DNA from: Luteibacter jiangsuensis
Lineage (GTDB): Bacteria; Pseudomonadota; Gammaproteobacteria; Xanthomonadales; Rhodanobacteraceae
Assembly (NCBI RefSeq): GCF_030812295.1
Contig: NZ_JAUSSK010000005.1
Span: 457,772 to 521,771 of the forward strand
Length of the DNA: 64,000 nt
Direction of reading: 5' to 3'
The position numbers and the translations under genes are program-made. Positions 31,394-40,070 of this stretch are shown here, in pieces. Each line of letters begins with the position of its first letter. Position 1 is the first letter of the stretch. The notes under the pieces were generated by a model. The model was not told the DNA's origin and made no database searches. It was given only the letters and a program-made list of their open reading frames with translations.

Positions 31394-31439
31394 GCTCTCG
31401 TCGCCACAAGGCGGCACCCTCAGCAAGAAGGAGGCGTCA

Positions 31440-31790
31440 ATGCAAATCCAGATCAGCGGCCAGCACATCCATATCACCCCCGCCCTGCGTGAGCGCGTGG
31501 AACAGCAAGTCGGCCGCTTCGAGCGCCTTTTCGACAACATCAAAGCCCTCGACGTGGTCCTTTCCGTCGACAAGAACGAGCACAAGGCCGGTGGCACCCT
31601 GCATTGCGCGGGCACGCGCCTGCACGCCGACGGTATTGCCCGGCTCGAGGACGACAACAAGAACGACACGATGTACACCGCGATCGACGCGATGATCGCC
31701 AAGCTGGCCGACCAGCTGAAGAAACACAAGGAAAAGCTGAAGGACCACCACAACCACGAGGTCCGCGACGGTCGCGTCGCCAGCAGCTGA
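31440..31790 (+). CDS. hpf: Ribosome hibernation promoting factor, short type (HPF)
   Basis: A 116-aa protein with a strong ribosome-binding site (AAGGAGG 6 nt before ATG). The beta-alpha-beta-beta-beta-alpha pattern of the YfiA/HPF family is clear: MQIQISGQHIHITPALRERV, VEQQVGRFERLFDNI, a middle with VLSVDKNEHKAGGTL, and DDNKNDTMYTAIDAMIAKLADQL. A short His/Lys-rich tail replaces the C-terminal domain of long HPF. Such proteins bind the ribosome decoding region and promote 100S dimers in stationary phase. Location after rpoN is conserved. ptsN, often next in other proteobacteria, is absent here. Confidence 0.93.
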   Translation: MQIQISGQHIHITPALRERVEQQVGRFERLFDNIKALDVVLSVDKNEHKAGGTLHCAGTRLHADGIARLEDDNKNDTMYTAIDAMIAKLADQLKKHKEKLKDHHNHEVRDGRVASS

Positions 31791-31840
31791 AGTCCGGCCC
31801 GGCAAGGGATCCTGGTGGGCCGGGCCGCTTTCCACCCTTA

Positions 31841-31857
31841 TGGCACAATATAAGCAA
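31841..31857 (+). promoter_or_regulatory. Candidate sigma-54 (-24/-12) promoter upstream of hprK
   Basis: TGGCACAATATAAGCAA at 31841-31857 has the perfect -24 hexamer TGGCAC and the required ten bases between GG and GC; the -12 element is AAGC rather than TTGC. It sits between hpf and hprK, immediately 5' of a terminator-like hairpin. Spacing is right but one half-site is weak. Confidence 0.35.
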
Positions 31858-31889
31858 GCCGGCCCGCCCCGCGTGCCGGCTTTTCTCTT
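31856..31889 (+). terminator. Intrinsic terminator after hpf
   Basis: AAGCCGGC (31856-31863) and GCCGGCTT (31875-31882) form an 8-bp GC-rich stem with an 11-nt loop, followed by a T-rich tail (TTCTCTT). It lies 66 nt past the hpf stop and 15 nt before the hprK start region, so it may partly separate rpoN-hpf from hprK expression. Confidence 0.6.
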
Positions 31890-31904
31890 GTAAGGGACCC
31901 AAGC

Positions 31905-32855
31905 GTGGACCGGCTTACCGCCAGACAACTCTTCGACGGGGTACACGAGCGCATGGCCTTGCGCTGGGCCGCCGGCATGCGCGGCGAATCGCGCGTGCTC
32001 GAACCCAACGCCAAGCAGAGCCGCCGGCCCTCGCTGGTCGGGTACCTCAACGTGATCTACCCCAACAAGGTGCAGATCATCGGCACCGAGGAACTCAACT
32101 TCCTCGACGGGCTCGATTCACGCCAGCGCTGGGAAGTCATCCACAAGATCGCCGCCTACCAGCCCGCCGCCCTGATCGTCACCAAGGAACAGTCCATCCC
32201 GGCCGACCTGCGCGAGGTCGCCGAGGAAACGGACACGCCGCTGTGGCAGAGCACCAAGCGCGGCCATGAACTGCTCACCTACCTGCAGTACCACCTGGCC
32301 CGTACCCTGGCGCCGCGGGTCACCCTGCACGGCGTGTTCCTGGAAGTGTTCTCCATAGGCGTGCTGATCACCGGCGAGCCGGCCTCGGGCAAGAGCGAAC
32401 TGGCCCTGGAACTGATCAGCCGCGGTCACCGCCTGGTGGCCGACGACGCCACCGAGTTCACCCTCATCGCCCCGGATGTCATCGACGGTGCCTGCCCCGA
32501 ACTGCTGCAGGATCTCCTCGAGGTGCGCGGCCTGGGCGTGCTGAACATCCGCGAGATGTTCGGTCATACCGCGGTGAAACCGTCGAAGTACCTGCGCCTG
32601 GTCGTCCACCTCAAGCCGCTGCGCGAAGGCGAGGAAACCGACGCCATGACCCGTCTCACCGGCGATGTCAGCCGGCGCAACGTACTCGACGTCGACGTGC
32701 CCAAGATCACCATTCCCGTCGCGCCGGGCCGCAACCTGGCGGTGCTTGTCGAGGCCGCCGTGCGCAACCATGTATTGAAGGCCAAGGGTATCGACCCCGC
32801 GCAGACCTTCATCGACCGCCAAGCGCACCAGATGCGCCGTTTCTCCCCGTGGTAA
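31905..32855 (+). CDS. hprK: HPr kinase/phosphorylase
   Basis: A 316-aa bifunctional enzyme that phosphorylates HPr on Ser46 and removes the phosphate again. The start is GTG 31905 with TAAGGGA 7 nt upstream. The catalytic domain has Walker [15 protein letters not shown] (about 154-167) with the preceding [16 protein letters not shown], and the HprK signature around [15 protein letters not shown]. The C-terminal half also has [15 protein letters not shown]. In proteobacteria, HprK usually acts with an incomplete PTS. The substrate HPr is encoded 1.3 kb downstream. Confidence 0.95.
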   Translation: MDRLTARQLFDGVHERMALRWAAGMRGESRVLEPNAKQSRRPSLVGYLNVIYPNKVQIIGTEELNFLDGLDSRQRWEVIHKIAAYQPAALIVTKEQSIPADLREVAEETDTPLWQSTKRGHELLTYLQYHLARTLAPRVTLHGVFLEVFSIGVLITGEPASGKSELALELISRGHRLVADDATEFTLIAPDVIDGACPELLQDLLEVRGLGVLNIREMFGHTAVKPSKYLRLVVHLKPLREGEETDAMTRLTGDVSRRNVLDVDVPKITIPVAPGRNLAVLVEAAVRNHVLKAKGIDPAQTFIDRQAHQMRRFSPW

Positions 32856-32859
32856 CCCC

Positions 32860-33756
32860 GTGAGCGACGAAGTCATGAGCCCCATCGTCGATCCCGATGC
32901 CATCCACCTGGTGGTGCTTACCGGCATGTCCGGCGGCGGCAAGACCGTCGCCCTGCGGGCGCTGGAGGACCTCGAGTTCTATTGCGTCGACAACATGCCG
33001 GCGGAACTGATCCCGCAGCTGGTCGCCGCCGTGAGCCAGGGCGAACATGGACCGCGCAAGCGCATCGCCGTGGGTGTGGACGTGCGCAACCGCCGCGTCG
33101 ACCTTTCGCGCATGCCGCACGTACTGTCGGAGTTGTCTTCCGCCGGCGTGCATGTGCACCTGATCTTCCTCGATAGCCGCGACGATGTCCTCATCAAGCG
33201 CTATTCCGAGACACGACGCCGGCATCCGCTGGCCGCCGAAAAACTGTCGCTGGCCGATTCCATCGCCCAGGAACGAAAGCTGCTCCGCCCGCTGGTCTCG
33301 ATCGCCGAGAAGGTCATCGACTCCAGCGACCTGAACGTGCACCAGCTGCGCCGCCTGTTCGCCACCGGGTACGCCGCCGCCTCCGACGGCACGACGCTGC
33401 TGTTCGAGTCTTTCGCCTACCGGCGTGGCCTCCCTTCCGATGCCGATTTCGTCTTCGATGCGCGCTGCCTGCCCAACCCTCACTGGGACCCGCGGCTGCG
33501 CCCATTCTCGGGAAAGGACCTTCCCGTCCGGGAATTCCTCGACGCGAACCCCCTGGTGGGCGAATACTATGCCGACGTCGCCCGCTGGCTCGACACCTGG
33601 TTGCCGCGCTTCGAGGGCGAGGATCGAAGCTATGTCACGGTCTCCATCGGCTGTACCGGCGGTCGTCATCGTTCGGTATACCTGGTGGAGAAACTGGCCC
33701 AGCACTTCCGCTCGGAACGCGGCAACGTACTGACTTTCCATCGCGAGCTCGAGTGA
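32860..33756 (+). CDS. rapZ: RNase adapter / nucleotide-binding protein RapZ
   Basis: A 298-aa protein 4 nt after hprK. The GTG at 32860 gives MSDEVMSPIVDPD; an ATG at 32875 is a possible alternative. Walker A is LTGMSGGGKTVALRALED and the Walker B-like region is DNMPAELIPQL. The C-terminal domain has SFAYRRGLPSDADFVFDARCLPNPHW and the closing SIGCTGGRHRSVYLVEKLA motif. In E. coli RapZ directs RNase E to the sRNA GlmZ and senses glucosamine-6-phosphate. The adjacent PTS genes are the usual context. Confidence 0.95.
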   Translation: MSDEVMSPIVDPDAIHLVVLTGMSGGGKTVALRALEDLEFYCVDNMPAELIPQLVAAVSQGEHGPRKRIAVGVDVRNRRVDLSRMPHVLSELSSAGVHVHLIFLDSRDDVLIKRYSETRRRHPLAAEKLSLADSIAQERKLLRPLVSIAEKVIDSSDLNVHQLRRLFATGYAAASDGTTLLFESFAYRRGLPSDADFVFDARCLPNPHWDPRLRPFSGKDLPVREFLDANPLVGEYYADVARWLDTWLPRFEGEDRSYVTVSIGCTGGRHRSVYLVEKLAQHFRSERGNVLTFHRELE

Positions 33757-33793
33757 TCATGATCCAGCCCAAGCCATCACGAGACACCGGGCG

Positions 33794-34186
33794 ATGAGCG
33801 TCGGCGTCCTCCTCATGACCCACGAAGCCGTCGGCAAGGCGCTGATTTCAGCGGCGCGGCACGTCATGCCAAAGCTGCCGCTGGACATCGACGCTGTCGA
33901 GGTACCGCCCAGCGCGGACCCGGACGTCATGCGCACGCTCACGGCAAAGCACGCCCGCGACCTCGACCACGGCGACGGCGTGCTCGTCCTGGCCGACCTT
34001 TACGGCGCCACGCCCTGCAATATCGGCCTGTCCCTGAGTGAACTCGGCGTCCACCTGCGCTGCGTCTCGGGACTCAACCTGCCCATGCTGCTGCGGGTTC
34101 TCAATTATTCGGAAAAATCGTTGCCCGAACTGGCCGAGATCGCGGCCAGCGGGGGCCGCGGAGGGATATTCATCGACCATGCTTGA
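33794..34186 (+). CDS. PTS EIIA component, mannose family
   Basis: A 130-aa EIIA-Man-type domain without a fused EIIB. The predicted phospho-accepting histidine is in MTHEAVGKAL (His10). The GVLVLADLYGATPCNI segment and the closing GRGGIFIDHA fit the fold. No EIIB, EIIC or EIID gene accompanies it, so it probably acts as a phosphorylation-dependent regulator rather than in sugar uptake. Its 3' end overlaps ptsH by 8 nt. Confidence 0.92.
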   Translation: MSVGVLLMTHEAVGKALISAARHVMPKLPLDIDAVEVPPSADPDVMRTLTAKHARDLDHGDGVLVLADLYGATPCNIGLSLSELGVHLRCVSGLNLPMLLRVLNYSEKSLPELAEIAASGGRGGIFIDHA

Positions 34187-34448
34187 ACGAGACATCGTGG
34201 TATCCAATCGGCTGGGCCTGCACGCGCGCGCATCAGCCAAGCTCGTCCAGCTGGTTTCAGGTTTCAAATCGACGGTCTGGCTCGTCAGCAAGGGGCGCGA
34301 AGTGAACGCGCAAAGCATCATGGGCGTCATGATGCTGGCCGCCGGCATGGGCACCGCGCTGACTGTGCGCGCCGAGGGAACGGACGAAGAAGCCGCCCTT
34401 GCCTCCGTCATCGACCTGTTCGACCGCAAGTTCGACGAGGGTGCCTGA
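34179..34448 (+). CDS. ptsH: Phosphocarrier protein HPr
   Basis: An 89-aa HPr. The EI-dependent phosphorylation site is in LGLHARASAKLV (His15). The HprK site Ser46 is in NAQSIMGVMMLA, and both residues sit at canonical positions. The presence of Ser46 together with hprK upstream means both forms of HPr phosphorylation are expected. The start at ATG 34179 overlaps the EIIA gene, which supports coupled translation. ptsI follows 32 nt downstream. Confidence 0.96.
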   Translation: MLERDIVVSNRLGLHARASAKLVQLVSGFKSTVWLVSKGREVNAQSIMGVMMLAAGMGTALTVRAEGTDEEAALASVIDLFDRKFDEGA

Positions 34449-34480
34449 AGCATGAACCACGCGCGCAGAACGAGGGCCGC

Positions 34481-36235
34481 ATGAGAATCGTGTTGACCGG
34501 CACGCCGGCCGCGCGGGGCATGGCCCTCGGCCGGGCGCGCCTGGTCCAGCCGAACATCCTCGCCGTGGACATGCGGATGCTCGAGGACAAGGAGATCGGG
34601 CCCGAGGTCGAACGCCTGCACCAGGCCCTCGACACCGCCCGCACCGAACTCCATGAGTTGCGCGGCAAGCTTCACGGCGCCCTTGCCCGCGAAGTCGGCG
34701 ACTTCATCGATGCGCATAGCCTGCTGCTCGATGACGAGGAACTGCTGCGTGGTCTCGACGAACTCGTCACCGTGGGCCACTACACCGCCAGTGCCGCGCT
34801 GAAGATGCAACGCGACCGCCTCGCGGCGGTGTTCGACGCGATGAACGACCCCTACCTCAAGAGTCGCGGCGAAGACATCGACCAGGTCATCGGCCGCGTC
34901 ATGTCCGCGCTCAATCAGCAGTCCAGCCGCGAGGAGCGGAAACTCGCCGCCCGGGTCGGCGAGATCGTCGTCAGCGACACGATCGCGCCGGCCGACATGG
35001 CCGCCATGGCCGGGCAAGGCATGCTCGGCGTCATCGCCAGCGCGGGCAGCATCTACTCCCACAGCGCGATCCTCGCGCGCAGCTTCAACCTGCCGATGCT
35101 CGTCGGCACCCGCGACGCCCTTGCGACCGTCAACGACGACGACCTGGTGCTCATCGACGCCGAGCACGGCGAGGTCATCGTCCACCCCACCGCGCAAGAC
35201 CTCGCGCGCTATCGCCAATGGCAACGGCAGGCGGCCGCCGAAGGCCGCCGGCTCGCCGCACTGGCAACGGCTCCCACGCTCACGAAAGACGGCGCCCATG
35301 TGCGCCTCTTCGCGAACGCGGAACTGGCCGGCGACGTGACGCTCGCCCGCTCGCGCGGAGCGGATGGCGTCGGCCTCTATCGTTCGGAATTCCTGTTCCT
35401 GCGCCAGCGGGGCCTGCCCTCCGAAGACGAGCAGTTCGCCGCCTATCGGGACGTCGTGCTCGGCATGGGTGGCCTGCCCGTCACCATCCGTACGCTCGAC
35501 CTCGGCGCCGACAAGGCGGACGCCGCCGGGCTGGCCATCCGCGGCGAGGACAATCCCGCGCTGGGCGTCCGCGGCATCCGTCTCTCCCTGCGCTATCCGG
35601 ACATCTTCAGCGTGCAGCTGCGCGCGATCCTGCGCGCGGCCTGCTATGGGCCGGTGCGGATCCTGGTTCCGATGATCACCCACCTCGGCGAGATGACCGA
35701 CGTGCGCCGCCTGATCAAGAAGGCACGCGAAGACCTTGCAAGGGCTGGCCAAGAGCTCCCGGAGCGACTCGATGTCGGCGCCATGATCGAAGTACCGGCC
35801 GCCGCGATCGGTGTCACCTCGATCCTGGAGAAAGCCGACTTCCTCGCCATCGGCACGAACGATCTCGCCCAATACGTGCTCGCCGCCGATCGCAACAACG
35901 ATGCGCTCGAAGGCATATACGACCCCCTGCAACCCGCGTTCCTGCGCCTGATCGCGCACGTGATCGCCAGCGCGCGCCGGGCGAAGAAACCGGTAAGCCT
36001 GTGCGGTGAAATCGCGGGGGATACCCAGTTCACCGCCCTGCTCCTGGCCATGGGACTGGAAGAATTCAGCATGCATCCGGGCCAGCTCCTGCAGGTCCGC
36101 GATCGACTCACCCAGCTCGACTGCGGCGCCCTCCGCCGTGCGGCGCCGCGTCTGTTCCGTGCGCATTCGCGGGACGAAGTGGAGGCACGGCTGCTCGAAG
36201 TCGTAGCCCTGCAAGACGGCTGCGCCGAAACCTGA
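34481..36235 (+). CDS. ptsI: PTS enzyme I (phosphoenolpyruvate-protein phosphotransferase)
   Basis: A 584-aa enzyme transferring phosphate from PEP to HPr. The N-terminal HPr-binding domain is followed by the active-site histidine in GSIYSHSAILARSFNLPML (about residue 190), a slight variant of the usual GGRTSHTAI. The PEP-binding barrel carries DGVGLYRSEFLFL, DLGADKADAAG, MIEVPAA, FLAIGTNDLAQYVLAADR and the catalytic cysteine in SLCGEIAGD. It ends the rpoN-PTS run. Downstream lie a tandem repeat, a REP-like pair and a strong terminator. Confidence 0.97.
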   Translation: MRIVLTGTPAARGMALGRARLVQPNILAVDMRMLEDKEIGPEVERLHQALDTARTELHELRGKLHGALAREVGDFIDAHSLLLDDEELLRGLDELVTVGHYTASAALKMQRDRLAAVFDAMNDPYLKSRGEDIDQVIGRVMSALNQQSSREERKLAARVGEIVVSDTIAPADMAAMAGQGMLGVIASAGSIYSHSAILARSFNLPMLVGTRDALATVNDDDLVLIDAEHGEVIVHPTAQDLARYRQWQRQAAAEGRRLAALATAPTLTKDGAHVRLFANAELAGDVTLARSRGADGVGLYRSEFLFLRQRGLPSEDEQFAAYRDVVLGMGGLPVTIRTLDLGADKADAAGLAIRGEDNPALGVRGIRLSLRYPDIFSVQLRAILRAACYGPVRILVPMITHLGEMTDVRRLIKKAREDLARAGQELPERLDVGAMIEVPAAAIGVTSILEKADFLAIGTNDLAQYVLAADRNNDALEGIYDPLQPAFLRLIAHVIASARRAKKPVSLCGEIAGDTQFTALLLAMGLEEFSMHPGQLLQVRDRLTQLDCGALRRAAPRLFRAHSRDEVEARLLEVVALQDGCAET

Positions 36236-36240
36236 TAGCT

Positions 36241-36284
36241 GGGAAGCCGCTTGGCGGGAGCTGCTTGGTGGGAAGCTGCTTCCT
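36241..36284. repeat. Three short tandem repeats after ptsI
   Basis: Three imperfect copies of a 14-15-bp unit, GGGAAGCCGCTTGGC (36241-36255), GGGAGCTGCTTGGT (36256-36269) and GGGAAGCTGCTTCCT (36270-36284). They begin 6 nt after the ptsI stop. Each unit is partly self-complementary. Role unknown. Confidence 0.6.
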
Positions 36285-36299
36285 GTGAGAACCACCTGA

Positions 36300-36421
36300 G
36301 GTGGGAGCCGACCCTGTCGGCGATGGGGTGCTTGCCGCAACCTGGCCCGCTGCCGCGGGATCGCCGACAAGGTCGGCTCCCACCAGAGCGGCGTCCACCA
36401 GCAAAAGGTTCGGCTCCCACC
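36300..36421. repeat. REP-like inverted pair plus partial third copy
   Basis: Arms at 36300-36324 and 36360-36384 are 25-bp reverse complements with one mismatch (CCCTGT against ACAAGG in the centre). A partial third unit, GGTTCGGCTCCCACC, lies at 36407-36421. All lie in the 291-bp gap between the converging ptsI and fadE genes, which otherwise holds only the terminator at 36476. Confidence 0.8.
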
Positions 36422-36475
36422 GTCAAAAGCTCGGGTACCACCAAGCAAGAGGTTTGGGTTACACCAAACAGCAAA

Positions 36476-36503
36476 AAAAGGCCGCGATCGCTCGCGGCCT
36501 TTT
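36476..36503. terminator. Bidirectional intrinsic terminator, ptsI / fadE
   Basis: AAAAGGCCGCGA (36476-36487) pairs with TCGCGGCCTTTT (36492-36503) around a 4-nt loop, flanked by an A-run on the left and T-run on the right. It can terminate both ptsI (plus) and fadE (minus, stop at 36527). Confidence 0.9.
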
Positions 36504-36526
36504 CATCTTCCAACGGTGCGCACCAA

Positions 36527-38998
36527 TTACGCGGCGCGTACCGGCTTCATGGCCTCCGCGTTGCGCACCACGTTCGCCCGCAGTTCCTCGCTGTCGAAGT
36601 CGTCCACCGAGATGAATTCGGCAACGCCGTCGCGGACGCGCTGCAGCAGCTCACGTTCGGCGGGCGTGATGGCACCGAGCTTCTCGGCTTCCGCCAGCTG
36701 CTCGTTGTATGTATGCGAACGCAGCTGGCCGCCCTTGAACGCCTTGAGGAACTTGCGTTCCACCGGCTCCGCGGCGATGACGTCCGGCAGGATCGCGTTC
36801 ATGCGGCCCACCGTGTTGTTCGCCGTCGGAGTGAGGTAGCTCCACGTGGTGAGGCGATCGCGGGCTTCGTTCGGCGCCGTGATCAGCGCGGCGACGCGGC
36901 GGCCCAGGCGGTCCGACGGCGGCACTTCGCGGCGGCCGAACGGGAACACCAGCGCACGCAACAGCCAGGCCACGGGACGGACCGGGAAGTTGCGGATCAC
37001 GCCGTCCAGCGCCATCTGCATCTTCCACACGCACTCATGGAAGGCCCAGGCCAACAGCGGACGATCCGCTTCGGGACGGCCGGTGTCCTCGTAACGCTTG
37101 AGCATCGCGCTGGCGATGTACAGGTAGGAAAGCGTGTCGCCGAGGCGGGCCGAGAGCTTCTCCTTGAACTTCAGCTTGCCGCCCAGCACGCCCATCGACA
37201 CATCGGCGCACAACGCCAAGGCCGCGGAGTAGCGGTTGAGTTTGCGGTAGAAGCGGCGGGTATAGGCATCGCCGGCGGTGTCACCGATCTTCGCTGCGGT
37301 GATGCCGAGGACGAAGCTGCGCACCGCATTGGAGAAGCCAAAGCCGATGTGGCCGAACAACGCCTTGTCGAAGGTGGTGAGGCGCTCGCGGTAGTCGACG
37401 ATGTTCAGCGCCTGCATTTCCTTCAGCACGTAAGGATGGCAGCGGATCGCGCCCTGGCCGAAGATCATCAGGCTGCGCGTCATGATGTTCGCGCCTTCCA
37501 CCGTGATGGCGATCGGCACGCTCTGCCAGCCTCGCCCCATGTAGTTCTTGGGACCCAGGATCACGCCCTTGCCGCCGTGGATGTCCATCGCATCCGACGC
37601 GATCTGGCGGCACCACTCCGTGGCGTGGTACTTGGCGATGGCCGAAGGCACCGCCGGCTTCTCGCCGCGATCGACCGCGGCGGCAGTGGCGCGTGACAGC
37701 GCCTGCGTGGCATAGGTGAGACCGCCGATGCGAGCCAGCGCTTCCTCCACGCCCTCGAAGCGGCCGATCGCCAGGCCGAACTGCTTGCGCATGCGGGCGT
37801 AGGCACCGGTGGCGGCCACCGCCATGCGCGATGCGCCGGTGGCGTTCGACGGCAGCGAGATCGCGCGGCCGACCGAGAGGCACTCGACCAGCATCCGCCA
37901 GCCCTGGCCAGCCATGTGCGGACCGCCGATCAGCACCGACAACGGCACGAACATGTCCTTGGCGTGGACCGGGCCATTCTGGAACGGCGTATTGAGCGGA
38001 AAGTGACGGCGGCCGATCTGCATTCCCGGCGTCTCGCGCGGAAGCAGCGCCAGGGTGATGCCCAGGTCTTCCTTGTCGCCGAGCAGCTTGTCCGGGTCGT
38101 ACATGCGGAACGCCAAGCCGACGATCGTGGCGACCGGCGCCAGCGTGATGTAGCGCTTGTCGAACGTCAGGCGGATACCGACCGTTTCCTCGCCGTTCCA
38201 CATGCCCTTGGTGACGATGCCGAAATCGGGAATCGACGTGGCATCCGAGCCGGCGTACGGACCCGTCAACGCGAAGCAGGGAATTTCACGCCCATCCGCC
38301 AACCTCGGCAGGAAGTGGTTCTTCTGCTCGTCGCTGCCGTAGTGCATCAGCAGCTCACCCGGCCCGAGCGAGTTCGGCACGGCGACGGTGGAAGCCAGTG
38401 TCTGCGACATGCTGGACAGTTTCTGCAGCACCGCCGAATGGGCCAACGCGGAGAAGCCGAGACCGCCGTAACTCTTCGGAATGATCATGCCGAAGAACTT
38501 GTTCTTCTTGATGAACTCCCAGACGTTCGGCGGCAGGTCGGCCAGTTCGTGGGTGATCTGCCAGTCGTCGATCATGGCGCAGAGCTCTTCGACGGGACCG
38601 TCGAGGAAGGCCTGCTCTTCGACCGAGAGCTCCGGCTTCGGCTGGCGAAGCAGCTGCGACCAGTCCGGCTTGCCCGAGAACAGTTCGCCCTCGAAACCGA
38701 CCGTGCCGGCCTCCAGCGCGGTCTGCTCCGTGTCGGAGAGCTTCGGCGTCACCTTGGCGAACATCGACAGCAGCGGCGCGCTGATCTTCTTCCGGCGGAA
38801 GTCGACCATCAGCAGTGGCACCGCCACGACCGCGAGCAGGATGAGGAGCACGACGGTGGTCGCCAGCGCGCCGGCGAGGAAACCCACGACGAGGATCGTC
38901 GCCGCCGTCGCGACGGCCCACGTCTTCAGGGACGTGCGGTGGTAGGCACAGGCACCGGAGGCGATGAGCGCCGCCAGCACAACTAGGATCGCAGACAT
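36527..38998 (-). CDS. fadE: Acyl-CoA dehydrogenase FadE
   Basis: An 823-aa flavoenzyme for the first step of fatty-acid beta-oxidation, similar in length to E. coli FadE (814 aa). The ATG at 38998 is preferred over the in-frame GTG at 39007 because GAGGTG sits 6 nt before it. Residues 1-55 contain hydrophobic membrane segments (AILVVLAALIASGACAY and a second at 30-50). The core shows NKFFGMIIPKSYGGLGFSA, FALTGPYAGSDATSIPD and the DMHGGKGV-like segment AMDIHGGKGVILGPKN. The C-terminal FadE extension is present. A hydrolase gene lies 54 nt upstream on the same strand. Confidence 0.95.
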   Translation of the reverse strand: MSAILVVLAALIASGACAYHRTSLKTWAVATAATILVVGFLAGALATTVVLLILLAVVAVPLLMVDFRRKKISAPLLSMFAKVTPKLSDTEQTALEAGTVGFEGELFSGKPDWSQLLRQPKPELSVEEQAFLDGPVEELCAMIDDWQITHELADLPPNVWEFIKKNKFFGMIIPKSYGGLGFSALAHSAVLQKLSSMSQTLASTVAVPNSLGPGELLMHYGSDEQKNHFLPRLADGREIPCFALTGPYAGSDATSIPDFGIVTKGMWNGEETVGIRLTFDKRYITLAPVATIVGLAFRMYDPDKLLGDKEDLGITLALLPRETPGMQIGRRHFPLNTPFQNGPVHAKDMFVPLSVLIGGPHMAGQGWRMLVECLSVGRAISLPSNATGASRMAVAATGAYARMRKQFGLAIGRFEGVEEALARIGGLTYATQALSRATAAAVDRGEKPAVPSAIAKYHATEWCRQIASDAMDIHGGKGVILGPKNYMGRGWQSVPIAITVEGANIMTRSLMIFGQGAIRCHPYVLKEMQALNIVDYRERLTTFDKALFGHIGFGFSNAVRSFVLGITAAKIGDTAGDAYTRRFYRKLNRYSAALALCADVSMGVLGGKLKFKEKLSARLGDTLSYLYIASAMLKRYEDTGRPEADRPLLAWAFHECVWKMQMALDGVIRNFPVRPVAWLLRALVFPFGRREVPPSDRLGRRVAALITAPNEARDRLTTWSYLTPTANNTVGRMNAILPDVIAAEPVERKFLKAFKGGQLRSHTYNEQLAEAEKLGAITPAERELLQRVRDGVAEFISVDDFDSEELRANVVRNAEAMKPVRAA

Positions 38999-39052
38999 CG
39001 GTATCACCTCGTCACAGTCGGGTCGTTGCTACGTGTTTCGTGGAGCGGTGGA

Positions 39053-39931
39053 TCAAAGGGTTTCAAGGAACGCAGCGATCTCGCGGGTGAACGCGTCGTT
39101 CGCATCGCCCGCCACCATGTGCGTGGCGTCGGGCAAGGCCACGTGGCGCGCATGCGGCACGAGGCGGAGGAATTCGTCGACGGTGTGACTGGAGACAACG
39201 TCGCTGCGTGTGCCGGACAGCAGCAACACCGGCACCTTCACCCGTGCGGCGGCCGCGAACAGTCGCGGCTGGTAACGCTCGCTCTGCTGGATCGGACCAT
39301 CGAGGAGCGCGGGGTCCCAGTGCCAGCGTAGGCGCCCGTCGTCGTCCTGACGGAGCAAGGGTTTCAACTGGGCTTCGGTCTTGCGTTCGCGCCGATGCGG
39401 CAGATACGCCTCGATCGCCGAGGCGGCCTCGTCGTAATTCGCGAAACCATTCGGATGCGCGCGCATGAAACCGAGGATACGTTCCACGCCGGCGGTTTCC
39501 CACCGTGGTGTGATGTCGACCAGGACCAGGGCCGAGAAGGGTTCCCTGCCCTCTTCCGCCTCACCCGCGGCCAGCAAGCCGAGCAGGCCACCCATGGATG
39601 CGCCGACCAGCACCGGGGCGCGGCCATCCGCCGACGGAGCGCTGTCCGCCACTGCCAGCAGGTCGGCCACGAACTGCTCCATGTGGTAATCGCCACGTGG
39701 CACGCGTTCGCTTTCACCATGGCCGCGCGCATCGAACGTGGTGGCGTCGAATCCCTGGGCCGCCAGGGCCCGCGCCGCGCCGTTCCATGCATGGCGGGTC
39801 TGGCCGAAGCCGTGCGCGAACAGCAGCGGCGGCAAGCGCTCGCCGCGCCAGTGCTGGGTGGCCAGCGCGACGCCATCGAACGAGACGAGGCTGGCGCGAG
39901 CCGAATGGACAGGGGACGGGATGGCTACCAT
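39053..39931 (-). CDS. Alpha/beta hydrolase
   Basis: A 292-aa alpha/beta-hydrolase. I chose ATG 39931 (MVAIPSPVHSARASLVSFDG); an in-frame start 36 nt earlier is possible. The oxyanion region LLFAHGFGQTRHAW, nucleophile elbow GASMGG, the acid region LLLSGTRSDVV and the catalytic His in DATHMVAGD are all visible. The substrate is unknown; an ester or thioester is plausible because it leads into fadE (54-nt gap) and both are divergent from a TetR gene. No signal peptide, so cytoplasmic. Confidence 0.85.
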   Translation of the reverse strand: MVAIPSPVHSARASLVSFDGVALATQHWRGERLPPLLFAHGFGQTRHAWNGAARALAAQGFDATTFDARGHGESERVPRGDYHMEQFVADLLAVADSAPSADGRAPVLVGASMGGLLGLLAAGEAEEGREPFSALVLVDITPRWETAGVERILGFMRAHPNGFANYDEAASAIEAYLPHRRERKTEAQLKPLLRQDDDGRLRWHWDPALLDGPIQQSERYQPRLFAAAARVKVPVLLLSGTRSDVVSSHTVDEFLRLVPHARHVALPDATHMVAGDANDAFTREIAAFLETL

Positions 39932-40070
39932 ACGGTTGAGTATGTAACCCGCGACGGGGTGCGTCAATACGCCAGCGTACGGTCATGTAACGGCTGGCAA
40001 GTCAAGGTCTTATGCAACATATTCGACGCCTCCCAATTGCAAACCGCCGCGTCTCCGTTACCATGCGTCG

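Noticed and set aside
33848..36448. 866-codon open frame on the minus strand over EIIA, ptsH and ptsI
   Set aside because: It is antisense to three well-conserved genes, has low-complexity composition and no recognisable domain. Long antisense frames are expected in GC-rich DNA.
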